Source of the DNA: Wigglesworthia glossinidia
Lineage (GTDB): Bacteria; Pseudomonadota; Gammaproteobacteria; Enterobacterales; Enterobacteriaceae
DNA: 64,000 nucleotides
NCBI GenBank assembly: GCA_030827005.1
Contig: JAVBJL010000005.1
Location: forward strand, 1-64,000
Direction: 5' to 3'
The notes under the pieces were generated by a model that searched no databases, was not told where the DNA came from, and saw only the letters and a list, made by a program, of their open reading frames with translations. The translations under genes were made by a program, and so were the position numbers. Below, piece by piece: positions 50,876-61,745 of the stretch (position 1 is its first letter; each line of letters starts with the position of its first letter).

Positions 50876-51268
50876 TTATTCTACATAGCAAATAATTTCG
50901 CCACCAAGTTTGAGATTTCGTGCAGATTTATCGGTCATAATGCCTTTTGAAGTGGAAATAATTGCAATTCCCATTCCTGATTTAACTTTTGGTAACGATT
51001 TTTTACTTTTATAAATTCTTAACCCCGGAGAGCTAATGCGTTTAATTTTTTCTATTACTGGCATTCCTTTAAAGTATTTTAGTATTAATTTTAATACCGG
51101 CTTTATTTTATTTTTTATTTTATATGATTCTATAAATCCTTCATTTTTTAATACACCGGCAATCGATACTTTTAAATTAGAAGATGGCATGTAAATAAAA
51201 ATTTTTTTTGATGCTTGTCCATTTCTAATTCGTGTTAGCATGTCTGCAATTGGATCTTGTAAGCTCAT
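50876..51268 (-). CDS. rpsH: 30S ribosomal protein S8
   Basis: Binds the central domain of 16S rRNA and represses the spc operon in E. coli. It has 130 aa as E. coli. [20 protein letters not shown] opens it and [18 protein letters not shown] near 96-113 is the C-terminal RNA-binding signature. The GEIICYVE end is intact. Confidence 0.98.
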   Translation of the reverse strand: MSLQDPIADMLTRIRNGQASKKIFIYMPSSNLKVSIAGVLKNEGFIESYKIKNKIKPVLKLILKYFKGMPVIEKIKRISSPGLRIYKSKKSLPKVKSGMGIAIISTSKGIMTDKSARNLKLGGEIICYVE

Positions 51269-51293
51269 AAGAATTCTCCAATAATTTTTTAAA

Positions 51294-51599
51294 TCACCAA
51301 CTGGCTTTTCGTAAACCTGGAACTTCTCCTCGCATTGCAGATTCTCTTAGCTTGATTCTACTGAGACCAAATTTTCTTAAAAATGCATGTGGACGAGAAG
51401 TTTGGCTGCATCTATTTCTTTGACGAGATGGACTTGAGTCTCTTGGTAGAGATTGTAGTTGTAAAATTGCTTTCCATCTAATTTCATTAGAAATGTTTTT
51501 ATCAGAAATAATTTTTTTTAATTTATTTCTTTTTTTAGAAAAGATATTAACTAATTTTATTCTTTTTTTTTCGCGTTCTTGAACAGATTTTTTTGTCAC
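51294..51599 (-). CDS. rpsN: 30S ribosomal protein S14
   Basis: A head protein of the small subunit. The open frame extends upstream into rplE, but the start is placed at GTG 51599: it gives 101 aa, exactly the E. coli length, with [10 protein letters not shown] matching AKQSMKAREV, and GAGGTG lies upstream. [20 protein letters not shown] near 55-74 and [12 protein letters not shown] are nearly invariant. It is the long, zinc-free type. Confidence 0.95.
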   Translation of the reverse strand: MTKKSVQEREKKRIKLVNIFSKKRNKLKKIISDKNISNEIRWKAILQLQSLPRDSSPSRQRNRCSQTSRPHAFLRKFGLSRIKLRESAMRGEVPGLRKASW

Positions 51600-51609
51600 C
51601 GATACACCT

Positions 51610-52146
51610 CTATTTATGAAAAGGAAAGTTAAAAGAAGATAGAAGAACATGGCCTTCTTTTTTTGATTTTGCAGAAGTAGTAATTGTTATGTCCATTCCT
51701 CGAATTTTATCAATTTTGTCATAATCTATTTCTGGAAAAATTATTTGTTCTTTAATTCCTATACTGTAATTTCCAAATTTATCAAAAGATTTTGTGGGAA
51801 AACCTCGAAAATCACGAATTCTTGGTATAGCAATGCAGACTAATTTTTGAAAAAAATTCCACATACGATCCCCCCTTAATGTCACTTTACATCCTATTGG
51901 ATGACCTTGACGAATTTTAAAGCTAGCAAGAGATTTTTTTGCTCTTGTAATATGTGGTTTTTGCCCTGAAATTAAAGTTAAATCATGCACTGCGTGCTCT
52001 AAAATTTTTTTATCAGATATTGCTTGTCCGACTCCCATATTCAACGTGATCTTTTTAATTGTCGGCACTTGCATGACTGATTTGTAATGGAGTTTATTTT
52101 TTAATTTTAATAGTATATGGTTTTTATAATATTGTTTAAATTGCAT
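51610..52146 (-). CDS. rplE: 50S ribosomal protein L5
   Basis: Contacts 5S rRNA and the P-site tRNA. It has 178 aa (E. coli 179). [19 protein letters not shown] near 25-43, [25 protein letters not shown] near 67-91 and the C-terminal [14 protein letters not shown] are diagnostic. It lies 10 bp before the chosen rpsN start. Confidence 0.98.
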   Translation of the reverse strand: MQFKQYYKNHILLKLKNKLHYKSVMQVPTIKKITLNMGVGQAISDKKILEHAVHDLTLISGQKPHITRAKKSLASFKIRQGHPIGCKVTLRGDRMWNFFQKLVCIAIPRIRDFRGFPTKSFDKFGNYSIGIKEQIIFPEIDYDKIDKIRGMDITITTSAKSKKEGHVLLSSFNFPFHK

Positions 52147-52165
52147 GATATAAAAATTCCTTTTT

Positions 52166-52480
52166 TTACTTAATCAATTTTTTATTAGATTTAAATATGC
52201 GATGTTTTATACCATTTTTATTTATAAACCCAATACGGTCTAGCTTTTTTGTATCAGAATTAAATATTCCTAGATTTGATAAAGAAATTGGTTGTTCTTT
52301 TTCGATGAAACCTCCAGTTTGTTGTTTATTTGGGTCAGATTTTTGATTTTTTTTGACTATATTGATACCTGATACTATTGCTTTTTTAGCATCAATGATT
52401 TTTTTAACTTTTCCTTTTTTTCCTTTATATTTTCCAACTCTTACGATAACTTCGTCATTGATTTTAATTTTTTTTGCCAT
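52166..52480 (-). CDS. rplX: 50S ribosomal protein L24
   Basis: An assembly initiator of the large subunit with a KOW motif. The frame allows an ATG at 52498, but the ATG at 52480 gives 104 aa, the E. coli length, beginning [13 protein letters not shown]. The KOW segment [14 protein letters not shown] and [19 protein letters not shown] are clear. No strong Shine-Dalgarno favours either start. Confidence 0.93.
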   Translation of the reverse strand: MAKKIKINDEVIVRVGKYKGKKGKVKKIIDAKKAIVSGINIVKKNQKSDPNKQQTGGFIEKEQPISLSNLGIFNSDTKKLDRIGFINKNGIKHRIFKSNKKLIK

Positions 52481-52502
52481 ATTATAAAAATTTTCCATTA
52501 TG

Positions 52503-52874
52503 TTATAGTACTTCAGGAGCCAAAGAAATAATTTTCATGAATTTTTCCGTTCTTAGTTCACGTGTAACTGGTCCAAAAATTCTAGTTCCAATTGGCTGTT
52601 CTGTTGTGTCATTTAATAATACACATGCATTTTTGTCAAACCTTATCACGGAACCATCTGGTCTCACTAGTGCTTTTCGTGTGCGTACTATAACTGCTTT
52701 TAATACTTCACCTTTTTTTACTTTTGTGCGTGGAATAGCATCTTTTATTGCAATTTTTATAATATCGGCAATTTTAGCATAGCGACGGCGTGATCCTCCA
52801 AGAACTTTAATGCACATTACAGAACGCGCTCCAGAGTTATCGGCTACTGATAATACGGTTTGTACTTGAATCAT
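52503..52874 (-). CDS. rplN: 50S ribosomal protein L14
   Basis: Forms an inter-subunit bridge. It has 123 aa as E. coli. [34 protein letters not shown] near 58-71 and [15 protein letters not shown] near 97-111 are nearly invariant. It is the first gene of the spc part, 44 bp after rpsQ, a gap that could hold the spc promoter, though I cannot single one out. Confidence 0.98.
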   Translation of the reverse strand: MIQVQTVLSVADNSGARSVMCIKVLGGSRRRYAKIADIIKIAIKDAIPRTKVKKGEVLKAVIVRTRKALVRPDGSVIRFDKNACVLLNDTTEQPIGTRIFGPVTRELRTEKFMKIISLAPEVL

Positions 52875-52918
52875 GTTGTTCCTTTAATTATACATTCAAA
52901 AATTAAAATTAAATTAAT

Positions 52919-53176
52919 TTAGATATTTTTTTTATTAATTTTTATCAATTTCCAAGATTTTGTTTTGGATATCGGTCGACAAGATTGTATTTCGACTATA
53001 TCTCCGATGCTACTTGTGTTAAATTCATCGTGTACATGAAGTTTTGTTGTTTTTCTAATAAATTTTCCATATATTTGGTGGCGTATTAATTTTTTTACTG
53101 ATACTACAATAGATTTTTGCATTTTATTTTTTACTACTTGACCTTTTAGCACTAAAGAAGATTTTTTATTCGTCAT
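52919..53176 (-). CDS. rpsQ: 30S ribosomal protein S17
   Basis: A primary 16S-binding protein. The ATG at 53176 gives 85 aa (E. coli 84); upstream in-frame codons merely overlap rpm[19 protein letters not shown], then [16 protein letters not shown] near 37-52 and [18 protein letters not shown] near 59-76 are diagnostic. It overlaps the 3' end of rpmC by 11 nt. Confidence 0.95.
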   Translation of the reverse strand: MTNKKSSLVLKGQVVKNKMQKSIVVSVKKLIRHQIYGKFIRKTTKLHVHDEFNTSSIGDIVEIQSCRPISKTKSWKLIKINKKNI

Positions 53177-53372
53177 TAATTTTACCCTTTTTTTCTTTAT
53201 TAAGAAGCATTTTGACATGTGCAAGATTTTTTCGAACTTCTTTTAAAAGATGCGTATGTTGTAATTGCCCACTTCCGGCTTGCATTCGCAAATTAAATTG
53301 TTCACGTAATAAATTCAATAATTCAACATTCAATTCTTTTTTGCTTTTTTTTCTTAGATTTTTTAGATTCAT
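53166..53372 (-). CDS. rpmC: 50S ribosomal protein L29
   Basis: A tunnel-exit protein that contributes to the SRP and trigger-factor docking site. It has 68 aa (E. coli 63), the excess being a Lys-rich C-terminus overlapping rps[21 protein letters not shown] near 19-38 is the family signature. Its ATG shares one base with the rplP stop (TAATG), indicating coupling. Confidence 0.96.
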   Translation of the reverse strand: MNLKNLRKKSKKELNVELLNLLREQFNLRMQAGSGQLQHTHLLKEVRKNLAHVKMLLNKEKKGKINDE

Positions 53373-53782
53373 TACATCACCATTTTTGTGACAAATGTAG
53401 TTGTAATGGGAAGTTTTGCTGTGGCTAATTTAAATGCTGATCTTGCTATTTCTTCTGAAACATCATCTATTTCATATAGTATTTTTCCTGGTTGTACTAA
53501 AGCCACCCAATATTCTACATTTCCTTTTCCTTTTCCCATTCTGACTTCAAGTGGTTTTTTTGTAATTGGTTTATCTGGAAATATACAAATCCAAATTTTT
53601 CCTTGTCTTTTAATTGATCTTGCCATAGCGCGACGTGCAGATTCTATTTGACGAGAAGTCAATCTACCTCGACTAATAGCTTTTAGTCCAAATTTTCCAA
53701 AATTAATTTCAGAATTTATTGATAATCCTTTATTGCGTCCTTTTTGCATTTTTCGAAATTTTGTACGTTTTGGTTGTAACAT
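53372..53782 (-). CDS. rplP: 50S ribosomal protein L16
   Basis: Positions tRNA at the peptidyl-transferase centre. It has 136 aa as E. coli. [19 protein letters not shown] at the start, [18 protein letters not shown] near 48-65 and [20 protein letters not shown] near 81-100 are nearly invariant, including the R81 region that E. coli hydroxylates. AAGGAG precedes the ATG. Confidence 0.98.
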   Translation of the reverse strand: MLQPKRTKFRKMQKGRNKGLSINSEINFGKFGLKAISRGRLTSRQIESARRAMARSIKRQGKIWICIFPDKPITKKPLEVRMGKGKGNVEYWVALVQPGKILYEIDDVSEEIARSAFKLATAKLPITTTFVTKMVM

Positions 53783-53797
53783 TAAGGAGTTCCTTAT

Positions 53798-54499
53798 TTA
53801 TTTTCTAATTTTTCGGTAATTATTTTTTTTAGGTATAATAGATAGGTCTTGATTTTTATATGGCGATATGTTCCCTAGTATTTCTCCTTTAAAAATCGCC
53901 ACTTTAATTCCAATAATACCGTATGTTGTACGAGCTTCGGATGTGCTATAATCAATATTGGCACGAAACGTATGCAGTGGAACTCTTCCTTCTCTGTACC
54001 ATTCTGTACGAGCAATTTCTGATCCTCCAAGCCTGCCGCTAATTTCTATTTTAATTCCTTTTGCTCCTAATCTAATTGCATTCTGCACAGCTCGTTTCAT
54101 GGCTCTACGAAACATAATTCTTCTCTCTAGTTGAGAAGCAATATTGTCAGATACTAATTTCGCATCGAGCTCTGGTCTTTTTATTTCAGTTATACTAATT
54201 TGCGCTGGAACTCCAGTAATTTTAGAAATTATTTTTCTTAGTTTTTCTACATCTTCACCTTTTTTTCCGATTACTATTCCTGGTCTTGCTGTATATATAT
54301 TTATACGAATACTTTTTGCTGGACGCTCAATAATTAATTTAGATATAGATGCTTTTGATAAACTTTTGTTAAGAAATGCACGTACTTTGAAATCGCTTGC
54401 TAAATTTTTTGCAAAATCTTTAGTGTTAGCATACCATGTAGAGCGCCACGATTGAATAATTCCTAATCTAATCCCATTTGGATTAACTTTTTGCCCCAT
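53798..54499 (-). CDS. rpsC: 30S ribosomal protein S3
   Basis: Lines the mRNA entry channel. It has 233 aa as E. coli. [20 protein letters not shown] opens it; the KH domain (about 39-107) has [15 protein letters not shown], and the C-terminal part has [20 protein letters not shown]. Its start overlaps the elongated rplV 3' end by 17 nt. Confidence 0.98.
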   Translation of the reverse strand: MGQKVNPNGIRLGIIQSWRSTWYANTKDFAKNLASDFKVRAFLNKSLSKASISKLIIERPAKSIRINIYTARPGIVIGKKGEDVEKLRKIISKITGVPAQISITEIKRPELDAKLVSDNIASQLERRIMFRRAMKRAVQNAIRLGAKGIKIEISGRLGGSEIARTEWYREGRVPLHTFRANIDYSTSEARTTYGIIGIKVAIFKGEILGNISPYKNQDLSIIPKKNNYRKIRK

Positions 54500-54854
54500 C
54501 AGTATGGCCTCCTACTTTGAGTTTTTTATCAGATAAAGCTATTGTGATGTGGCTAGTACGTTTTAAAATTCTATCCGAACGACCTTTGGCACGTGGCATA
54601 ATTCGTTTCATACTAGGCCCAACATTGATGTATATTTTTTTTATTTTTAAATCTTTTACACTTATTCCATCATTGTGTTCGGCATTTGCAATAGCAGATT
54701 GTAATACTTTTTTTATTAAATATGCTGATTTTTTTTTAGAAAAATTCAATATTTCTAAAGCTTTTGAAACATCATTTCCCCTAATTAAATTAGCAACCAA
54801 ACGAATTTTTTGAGCTGACGATCTAGCATATCGGTGATGAGAGAATATTTCCAT
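54483..54854 (-). CDS. rplV: 50S ribosomal protein L22
   Basis: Lines the exit tunnel. It has 123 aa against 110 in E. coli; the extra residues form a tail ([11 protein letters not shown]) read from sequence overlapping rps[22 protein letters not shown] near 5-25 and the hairpin [17 protein letters not shown] near 86-102 are conserved. Its ATG shares one base with the rpsS stop. Confidence 0.97.
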   Translation of the reverse strand: MEIFSHHRYARSSAQKIRLVANLIRGNDVSKALEILNFSKKKSAYLIKKVLQSAIANAEHNDGISVKDLKIKKIYINVGPSMKRIMPRAKGRSDRILKRTSHITIALSDKKLKVGGHTDGAKS

Positions 54855-55141
54855 TAACTAGCCCCCCGTTTTTTTATTTTTCTATCAGCAGAATGTCCTC
54901 GATAAGTTCTGGTTGGTACAAATTCGCCAAGTTTATGTCCGACCATTTCTTCGCTTATAAAAACAGGAATATGTTGTTTTCCATTATGCACTGCAATTGT
55001 TATTCCGATCATGGATGGAAATATTGTGGAGCGTCGTGACCAGGTTCGAATGGGATTTTTTTTTTCAGATATTCGAGTATTATCTATTTTTTTTAACAAA
55101 TGAAAATCAATAAATGGTCCTTTTTTTAAAGAACGAGGCAT
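54854..55141 (-). CDS. rpsS: 30S ribosomal protein S19
   Basis: A head protein contacting S13. It has 95 aa (E. coli 92). [39 protein letters not shown] near 32-51 and [17 protein letters not shown] near 68-84 are diagnostic. It lies between rplB and rplV and overlaps rplV by one base. Confidence 0.98.
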   Translation of the reverse strand: MPRSLKKGPFIDFHLLKKIDNTRISEKKNPIRTWSRRSTIFPSMIGITIAVHNGKQHIPVFISEEMVGHKLGEFVPTRTYRGHSADRKIKKRGAS

Positions 55142-55159
55142 ATTTGTTAGATCCTTGTA

Positions 55160-55987
55160 TTATTTTTTTGGTTTTCTATGATGTACTATGTACTGTTCGG
55201 TTCGTTTATTTCTTCTTGTTTTTTTTCCTTTAGTTTGAGTTCCCCATGGAGAAACTGGATGTTTTCCAAAATTTTTTCCTTCTCCTCCCCCATGCGGATG
55301 ATCTACTGGATTCATAGCTGTCCCTCGCACTGTAGGTTTAATCCCTCTCCAACGTTTTGCTCCTGCTTTTCCAAGAGAAATTAGCATATGCTGATTGTTT
55401 CCTACTTCTCCAAATGTTGCTCGACATTGATTAAAAATTTTACGTGTTTCTCCTGATCTTAATCGAATGATAACATAATTTTTTTCGTGTGTAATAATTT
55501 GCGCATAAGAACCTGCTGATCTCGCTAATTGTCCTCCTTTACCTAATTTCATTTCTACATTGTGTAATGTAGATCCTGCTGGAAATAATCTCATTGGCAA
55601 TGCATTTCCGATTTTTATTGGTGCATTTATTCCTGATTGGATTTCATCTCCAACTTGCAAGTCTTTTGCTGCTAAAATATATTTTTTTTCTCCATCTCGA
55701 TATACAATCAAAGCTATATTAGACGATCTATTTGGATCATACTCTAATCGTATTACTTTTCCAATGATATCATCTTTATCACGTTTAAAATCGATTATTC
55801 TATATTGTTTTTTATGACCACCGCCGATATGTCGAGTGGTTATACGTCCTTGATTATTACGACCTCCAGATTTATTTAAACTTTTTGTTAATTTGGAAAA
55901 TGGTCTTCCTTGATATAAATTAGAACGTATTATCTTTATGGTATGTCGACGACTTGGAGTTGTTGGATTACACTTATTTAATTTCAT
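55160..55987 (-). CDS. rplB: 50S ribosomal protein L2
   Basis: Essential for peptidyl-transferase activity and subunit association. The ATG at 55987 gives 275 aa (E. coli 273) starting [15 protein letters not shown]; the upstream TTG at 56008 would overlap rplW and is disfavoured. [20 protein letters not shown] near 40-59 and the functional loop [18 protein letters not shown] near 220-237, with the critical histidine, are intact. Confidence 0.97.
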   Translation of the reverse strand: MKLNKCNPTTPSRRHTIKIIRSNLYQGRPFSKLTKSLNKSGGRNNQGRITTRHIGGGHKKQYRIIDFKRDKDDIIGKVIRLEYDPNRSSNIALIVYRDGEKKYILAAKDLQVGDEIQSGINAPIKIGNALPMRLFPAGSTLHNVEMKLGKGGQLARSAGSYAQIITHEKNYVIIRLRSGETRKIFNQCRATFGEVGNNQHMLISLGKAGAKRWRGIKPTVRGTAMNPVDHPHGGGEGKNFGKHPVSPWGTQTKGKKTRRNKRTEQYIVHHRKPKK

Positions 55988-56000
55988 AGTTATACCAAAT

Positions 56001-56303
56001 TTATTCAATATTTTGCATGATTTTTATATTTTGATTTTTTTCAAAAACTATATAGGCTTTTTTCCAACTTTTTCTCTTACCGGAAAAATTTTTATATTTC
56101 TTTTTTTTTCCTTTCATTGTTAATGTTTTAACGGATTTTGGTTGTATGTTAAAAATTTTTTTAATAGAATTTTTTATTTCCGATTTTTTTGCGTTTTTTA
56201 ACACTTTAAAAGTAATAGTATTATACTTTTCAGAAAGTATCGATGACTTTTCTGATGAATATGAAGCGCTCAATATTTTCAAGATACGTTCTTGTTTAAT
56301 CAT
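56001..56303 (-). CDS. rplW: 50S ribosomal protein L23
   Basis: Tunnel-exit protein and docking site of trigger factor and SRP. It has 100 aa as E. coli. [20 protein letters not shown] opens it; [21 protein letters not shown] near 38-58 is the family segment. It is more divergent than its neighbours. Its start overlaps the rplD stop by 4 nt (ATGA). Confidence 0.95.
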   Translation of the reverse strand: MIKQERILKILSASYSSEKSSILSEKYNTITFKVLKNAKKSEIKNSIKKIFNIQPKSVKTLTMKGKKKKYKNFSGKRKSWKKAYIVFEKNQNIKIMQNIE

Positions 56304-56905
56304 TGTAATATTGCCTCAAATTTTTTTATAGCATGTTCTGTAATAATTACTTTTTTATGTTTGATTAAATTAATAGGATCTAATTTTATTGGATCAGATA
56401 TATTTACTTTTCTCAAGTTTCGTGAAGATAAGATTAAATTTTTGTCTATTACACTCGATATTATTAAAACATTTTTTAAACCCATATAGTTAAGTTTTTT
56501 TTTTAGATTTTTTGTTTTTTCAGACTCTACAAGAAAATTTTTTACTAATACTATTCTATCTTGTCTTAATAATTCGGATAATATGCTTTTCAAAGCATTT
56601 TGATACATTTTTTTATTAATTTTTTGTTTATAATTTTTTGTTTTTTTTGCAAAAGTTACTCCTCCGGATCTCCAAATTGGACTTTTTGTACTTCCCGCTC
56701 TTGCACGACCGGTTCCTTTTTGACGCCATGGTTTTTTACCAGAACCAGTTATATCAGATCTGCTTTTTTGTTCGCTTGTCCCTTGACGCTGAGTTATTTT
56801 AGATGATTTAATTACTTGATGTATTAATGGTTTATTGAGTTTGTATCCAAATATTTTTTCGGAGAGATTAATTTTTTCTTTTGTGTCTACACATATACGC
56901 TCCAT
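56300..56905 (-). CDS. rplD: 50S ribosomal protein L4
   Basis: Large-subunit tunnel protein that, in E. coli, also represses the S10 operon. It has 201 aa as E. coli. The extended loop with KSRSDITGSGKKPWRQKGTG and RARAGSTKSPIWRSGG (about 48-84) is intact, while the globular C-terminal part has drifted. It is coupled to rplW by a 4-nt overlap. Confidence 0.97.
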   Translation of the reverse strand: MERICVDTKEKINLSEKIFGYKLNKPLIHQVIKSSKITQRQGTSEQKSRSDITGSGKKPWRQKGTGRARAGSTKSPIWRSGGVTFAKKTKNYKQKINKKMYQNALKSILSELLRQDRIVLVKNFLVESEKTKNLKKKLNYMGLKNVLIISSVIDKNLILSSRNLRKVNISDPIKLDPINLIKHKKVIITEHAIKKFEAILQ

Positions 56906-56927
56906 TATAAAATCCTCTACTTATAAT

Positions 56928-57578
56928 TTAATTTTTATTATCCGAAAAATATTTAACTGATGGTTTAATAATTAAGTCTGTTTTACTACAACCAGGCACG
57001 GATCCTTGAATTAATAGTAACTCATTTTTTAAATCTATTTTTATTATAACTAAATTTTGCATTGTAATTTTACTATATCCAAGTTGACCAGACATTTTTT
57101 TTCCTTTGAATACTTTACCTGGTGTTTGATTTTGACCAATAGATCCCGGAGCTCTATGAGAGAGAGAATTACCATGAGAGGCATCTTGTCCGCTAAAATT
57201 CCAACGCTTCATTGTACCGGAAAATCCTTTTCCTTTCGATATGCCTGTAATATCAACTTTTTTTATTTTGTTTAAAATGTTTATAGAAAATATTTGTCCA
57301 ACATAGAATGAATGGTTTTCATGTACACGAAATTCCCATAATCCTCTTCCTATCTCTATATTAGACTTCTTAAAATGACCAATAATTGATTTGTTAACAT
57401 TTTTAAAATTTTTTTTTCCTGTAGTTACTTGAATAGCTGAATATCCGTCATTTTCAATATTTTTAATTTGCACTATTCTATTGTTATTAACCTGAATTAC
57501 CGTCACTGGGATTACTTGACCTTGTGTATTAAATATCTGAGTCATACCTATTTTACGTCCAACTAGACCGTATATCAT
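56928..57578 (-). CDS. rplC: 50S ribosomal protein L3
   Basis: Binds near the 3' end of 23S rRNA and the peptidyl-transferase centre. It has 216 aa (E. coli 209). [20 protein letters not shown] opens it; [20 protein letters not shown] near 119-138, [20 protein letters not shown] and the methylated-glutamine region MSGQLG are present. It lies 30 bp after rpsJ. Confidence 0.98.
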   Translation of the reverse strand: MIYGLVGRKIGMTQIFNTQGQVIPVTVIQVNNNRIVQIKNIENDGYSAIQVTTGKKNFKNVNKSIIGHFKKSNIEIGRGLWEFRVHENHSFYVGQIFSINILNKIKKVDITGISKGKGFSGTMKRWNFSGQDASHGNSLSHRAPGSIGQNQTPGKVFKGKKMSGQLGYSKITMQNLVIIKIDLKNELLLIQGSVPGCSKTDLIIKPSVKYFSDNKN

Positions 57579-57608
57579 GTGCTATCCTCTGTAATTTTGA
57601 TATTTTTG

Positions 57609-58504
<896 letters not shown>

Positions 58505-58939
58505 ATGGGAAAATTAATCCAGTTTGCATCAAATCATACTATACTTTCGTTAATTTGGCTATCTCTTCTTATTTTATTACTAATTAATTTTATTCGTAAT
58601 AAAATAAATAATATGCTCACAATATCTAGATATGAAACTATCAGTTTAATGAATCGTAATCATGCAATGATAATTGATTTGAGAAATCAAAAAGAGTATT
58701 GTAACGAACATATTATAAATAGTTTTAACTTAAATTTATGTCATATTAAAAATGATATCTTTTATAAAAAAAATAATACAAAAAAAATATTGATTTTAGT
58801 ATGTGATAACGGAAAATTATCAAAAAAAATTCTTAAAAAAATTAATAAAATTGAACAATCAAAAAACTTTAAAATTTATATTTTAGAAGACGGAATAACT
58901 GGTTGGAAGTTAGATAACTTACCACTGGTAAAATCATAA
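58505..58939 (+). CDS. yibN: Rhodanese-domain membrane protein YibN
   Basis: A single-pass membrane protein with a cytoplasmic rhodanese-like sulfurtransferase domain. It has 144 aa (E. coli 143). A transmembrane helix lies at about 10-29, the rhodanese domain at about 40-140 with DLRNQKEYCNEHI near 58-70, and the candidate catalytic cysteine in LVCDNGKLS near 99-107. Its C-terminal GWKLDNLPL is typical. It starts yibN-grxC-gpsA, an enterobacterial order in which secB normally lies after grxC. Confidence 0.9.
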   Translation: MGKLIQFASNHTILSLIWLSLLILLLINFIRNKINNMLTISRYETISLMNRNHAMIIDLRNQKEYCNEHIINSFNLNLCHIKNDIFYKKNNTKKILILVCDNGKLSKKILKKINKIEQSKNFKIYILEDGITGWKLDNLPLVKS

Positions 58940-58961
58940 TATTATATGGAATATTAAAACT

Positions 58962-59195
58962 ATGTATAACAAAGCGAAAATATATTTAAAAAAATCTTGT
59001 CCTTATTGTGAAAAAGCTAAGTTACTTTTGAAAAAGTATAACATAATTTATGAAAAAATTTTTGTTGAAAAAAACAATCATGATTTTTTAAAAATGATTC
59101 AAAAAAGTGGTCGTAAAACTGTTCCACAAGTTTTTATAAATGAAAAACATATTGGAGGATACGATGACTTAAAACTTTTTTTAAAAGAAAAATAA
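58962..59195 (+). CDS. grxC: Glutaredoxin 3
   Basis: A glutathione-dependent dithiol oxidoreductase that reduces ribonucleotide reductase and mixed disulfides. It has 77 aa (E. coli 83). The active site C13-P-Y-C16, the TVPQVFINEKHIGGYDDL segment near 52-69 with the cis-proline, and the glutathione-binding GGYDD are intact. It lies 22 bp after yibN. Confidence 0.95.
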   Translation: MYNKAKIYLKKSCPYCEKAKLLLKKYNIIYEKIFVEKNNHDFLKMIQKSGRKTVPQVFINEKHIGGYDDLKLFLKEK

Positions 59196-59331
59196 TTTTA
59201 TTTATTAAAAAAATTATTAAATTTATATATCAATTTACCTAATTTAAAATTAATATATAAAATAAAAATTTTTAACTAAAATGATTAAATATAAATTTAG
59301 CATAATTTTTTAATATAAAAAGGAATAAATT

Positions 59332-60336
59332 TTGAGCAATTGTTCAATTACTGTTATTGGATCTGGAGCATACGGAACAGCACTAGCAATTGTTTTATCT
59401 AAAAATAAAAATAAAGTTTTTTTATGGGGAAGAAATATAAGACACATGCAATCTTTGAAATTAGATCGATGTAATAAAAAATTTTTACCTAAAATATTTT
59501 TCCCCCCACAACTTCATATCGAATTCTCATTAAAAAATGCTTTATTGCTAAGCAACATAATTTTAATCGCAGTTCCGAGCAACGCATTCAAACGTACTTT
59601 AATTCAAATAAAACCTTTTTTACGTATTAACGCGTGTATAATATGGGGAACGAAAGGTTTAGAACCAAAAACAGGTAGATTGCTACAAGAAGTTGCGCAA
59701 GATATATTAGGAAAAAAAATTTGTTTATCTGTAATATCAGGACCAACTTTTGCATACTATTTAGCTATTGGATTACCTACCGCAATGGTTTTAGCTAGCA
59801 ATTGTAAAAAAACATGTATTAATTTAATTAATCAATTAAATTGCAATAAATTTTTAAAAATATGTAGAAGTACTGACTTAATCGGCGTACAACTTGGCGG
59901 TGTAATTAAAAATGTAATTGCTATTGCATCAGGAATGTCAGATGGTATCGGAATGGGACCAAATGCAAAAACTGCATTAATTACTCAAGGACTATTAGAA
60001 ATGTCAAATTTAGGCAAAATAATGGGAGCTCAAAGATGTACATTTATGGGTCTATCTGGAGTAGGCGATTTAGTATTAACTTGTACAGACGATCAATCAA
60101 GAAATCGACGTTTTGGAATGCTATTAGCTCAAGGACTTAGTATAGAATCTGCAAAATTAAAAGTCGGACAAGTTATAGAAGGATATGAAAATATTAAAGA
60201 AATTTTGATGCTATCTTCTAAATATAAAACAGAAATGCCTATCATAGAACAAGTCTATCAAGTTTTATATTTAAATAAATCAGTGAAACGTTCTGCACTG
60301 AAACTACTTACAAGAATTAAAATAAATAAACAATAA
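59332..60336 (+). CDS. gpsA: Glycerol-3-phosphate dehydrogenase (NAD(P)+)
   Basis: GpsA makes sn-glycerol-3-phosphate for phospholipids. It has 334 aa (E. coli 339). The start is TTG: AAAGGA lies 7-8 bp upstream and the next residues SNCSITVIGSGAYGTALA carry the NAD-binding GxGxxG at the expected place. WGTKGLEP near 104-111, the catalytic-lysine block GVQLGGVIKNVIAIASG near 185-201 and NAKTALITQGLLEM near 208-221 are present. secB, which in E. coli lies between grxC and gpsA, is absent; the 136-bp gap is AT-rich and empty. Confidence 0.97.
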   Translation: MSNCSITVIGSGAYGTALAIVLSKNKNKVFLWGRNIRHMQSLKLDRCNKKFLPKIFFPPQLHIEFSLKNALLLSNIILIAVPSNAFKRTLIQIKPFLRINACIIWGTKGLEPKTGRLLQEVAQDILGKKICLSVISGPTFAYYLAIGLPTAMVLASNCKKTCINLINQLNCNKFLKICRSTDLIGVQLGGVIKNVIAIASGMSDGIGMGPNAKTALITQGLLEMSNLGKIMGAQRCTFMGLSGVGDLVLTCTDDQSRNRRFGMLLAQGLSIESAKLKVGQVIEGYENIKEILMLSSKYKTEMPIIEQVYQVLYLNKSVKRSALKLLTRIKINKQ

Positions 60337-60406
60337 TTTATAGACCATATATATGATTAATAAAAAAAAATTTTTTTAATAAACGCATAAAACCTATATT
60401 AAGCAA

Positions 60407-61585
60407 TTAAGCTTTGGAAGTTTTTTTATGTATTTTCGGGATAGAAATAACTAATCTTAGCCCTTTTAGGGGGCTGTTATCAATGCGAATATTTCCGTGA
60501 TGTTGTAAAATAATTTTTTTTGAAATCGTCAATCCCAGTCCGATTCCTCTATTTTTAGAACGATTTGTATCAATTTTGTAAAAAGGTTGAAATATTTTTT
60601 CTCTTATATTTTCTTTAATTCCGGGTCCATCGTCATCTACTATAATAATTACTTGATTTTTTCGAACATAAAAGGCAACAGAAATCTTTCTATAAGAGTA
60701 TTCTATTGCATTTCTAATAATATTTTCTAATGCATTTTCTAATGCATCCAAATCTCCTATAATATATCCTTGTTTGGGTAGAGAAATAATTTTTAATATT
60801 TTTCCTTTTTGATCAGCTTCAAATTGCGAATTAACTAATACATTATTCCAGAGTGTACAAAGTTGTAGTACATTTTTAGAATGTTCTATTTGCATATTAT
60901 TTCTTGATAAAATAAATAAATTTTTAGTCATATAATCTAGTCTACTTATTTCTATTTCGATACGAGATGTTTCAAATAGATCCCCATATCTACGTTTAAT
61001 TAAAGCTGTAATTAATTTTAATCGCGTTAAAGGTATACGTAATTCATAAGAAATATCAGATAACAAACATTTTTGCATGTTTTCAGTGCAATCTAGAGCA
61101 TATATCATATTATTAAAATTAATACCAACAGATAACAGGGATTTAGGACCGCATTCTAATTCTGGAAATTTTTTACGACTACCTTGTGTCACTAAATTAA
61201 TAGCATATTGAAATTTTTTTATTACTTTAGATATGTGCCAATATGATAAAAATATTAATGATGCAATTATAATAATAACTAAAAATTCAGTTGGATAATG
61301 TAATACTAAATTGAAAAAATTTATAAAGCTATTTTTGGTATTAATTAAACATATTTGATTTTTTTGTATATTTTGTATTATACAAATGAAAACAGATCGA
61401 ATTTTATGATTTATATCATTTTTGAATAAAAATATAAAATTATTTTTTTTTATACAATATTTTATAATATAATTTATGTAGTTTCTTATTATTTTATGCA
61501 TAAATAATAAATGATGTCTTTTATCAAAGAAATATTTTTTAATTACATTTGATATTTTTTTAAAAAAATTTTTTTTATTTTTCAC
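60407..61585 (-). CDS. cpxA: Sensor histidine kinase CpxA, phosphoacceptor His replaced by Tyr
   Basis: CpxA senses envelope stress and phosphorylates CpxR. The 392 aa (E. coli 457) start at GTG. One transmembrane helix is clear (about 99-117), followed by a HAMP-like segment with FPELECGPKSL near 140-150. The dimerisation helix reads SDISYELRIPLTRL, where E. coli has SDISHELRTPLTRL: the phosphoacceptor is Tyr180 (codon TAT at 61048-61046). The ATP-binding N box ENIIRNAIEYS, DDDGPGI and RGIGLGLTIS are intact. The first transmembrane helix and most of the periplasmic sensor are lost. Downstream of cpxR, with a 160-bp gap. Confidence 0.93.
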   Translation of the reverse strand: MKNKKNFFKKISNVIKKYFFDKRHHLLFMHKIIRNYINYIIKYCIKKNNFIFLFKNDINHKIRSVFICIIQNIQKNQICLINTKNSFINFFNLVLHYPTEFLVIIIIASLIFLSYWHISKVIKKFQYAINLVTQGSRKKFPELECGPKSLLSVGINFNNMIYALDCTENMQKCLLSDISYELRIPLTRLKLITALIKRRYGDLFETSRIEIEISRLDYMTKNLFILSRNNMQIEHSKNVLQLCTLWNNVLVNSQFEADQKGKILKIISLPKQGYIIGDLDALENALENIIRNAIEYSYRKISVAFYVRKNQVIIIVDDDGPGIKENIREKIFQPFYKIDTNRSKNRGIGLGLTISKKIILQHHGNIRIDNSPLKGLRLVISIPKIHKKTSKA

Positions 61586-61745
61586 GATTACGTATTCAAA
61601 GAAAATTTTAAAAATTTTATATAAACATTGATCTATTTAATTATTTAAAATGTTAATGTTGTTTTAATATTATTAAAACGAATTAAATAATTTTTTTTAA
61701 AAAAAATACTTACGTTTAAAATAATAAATATTAAATTAATAATAA

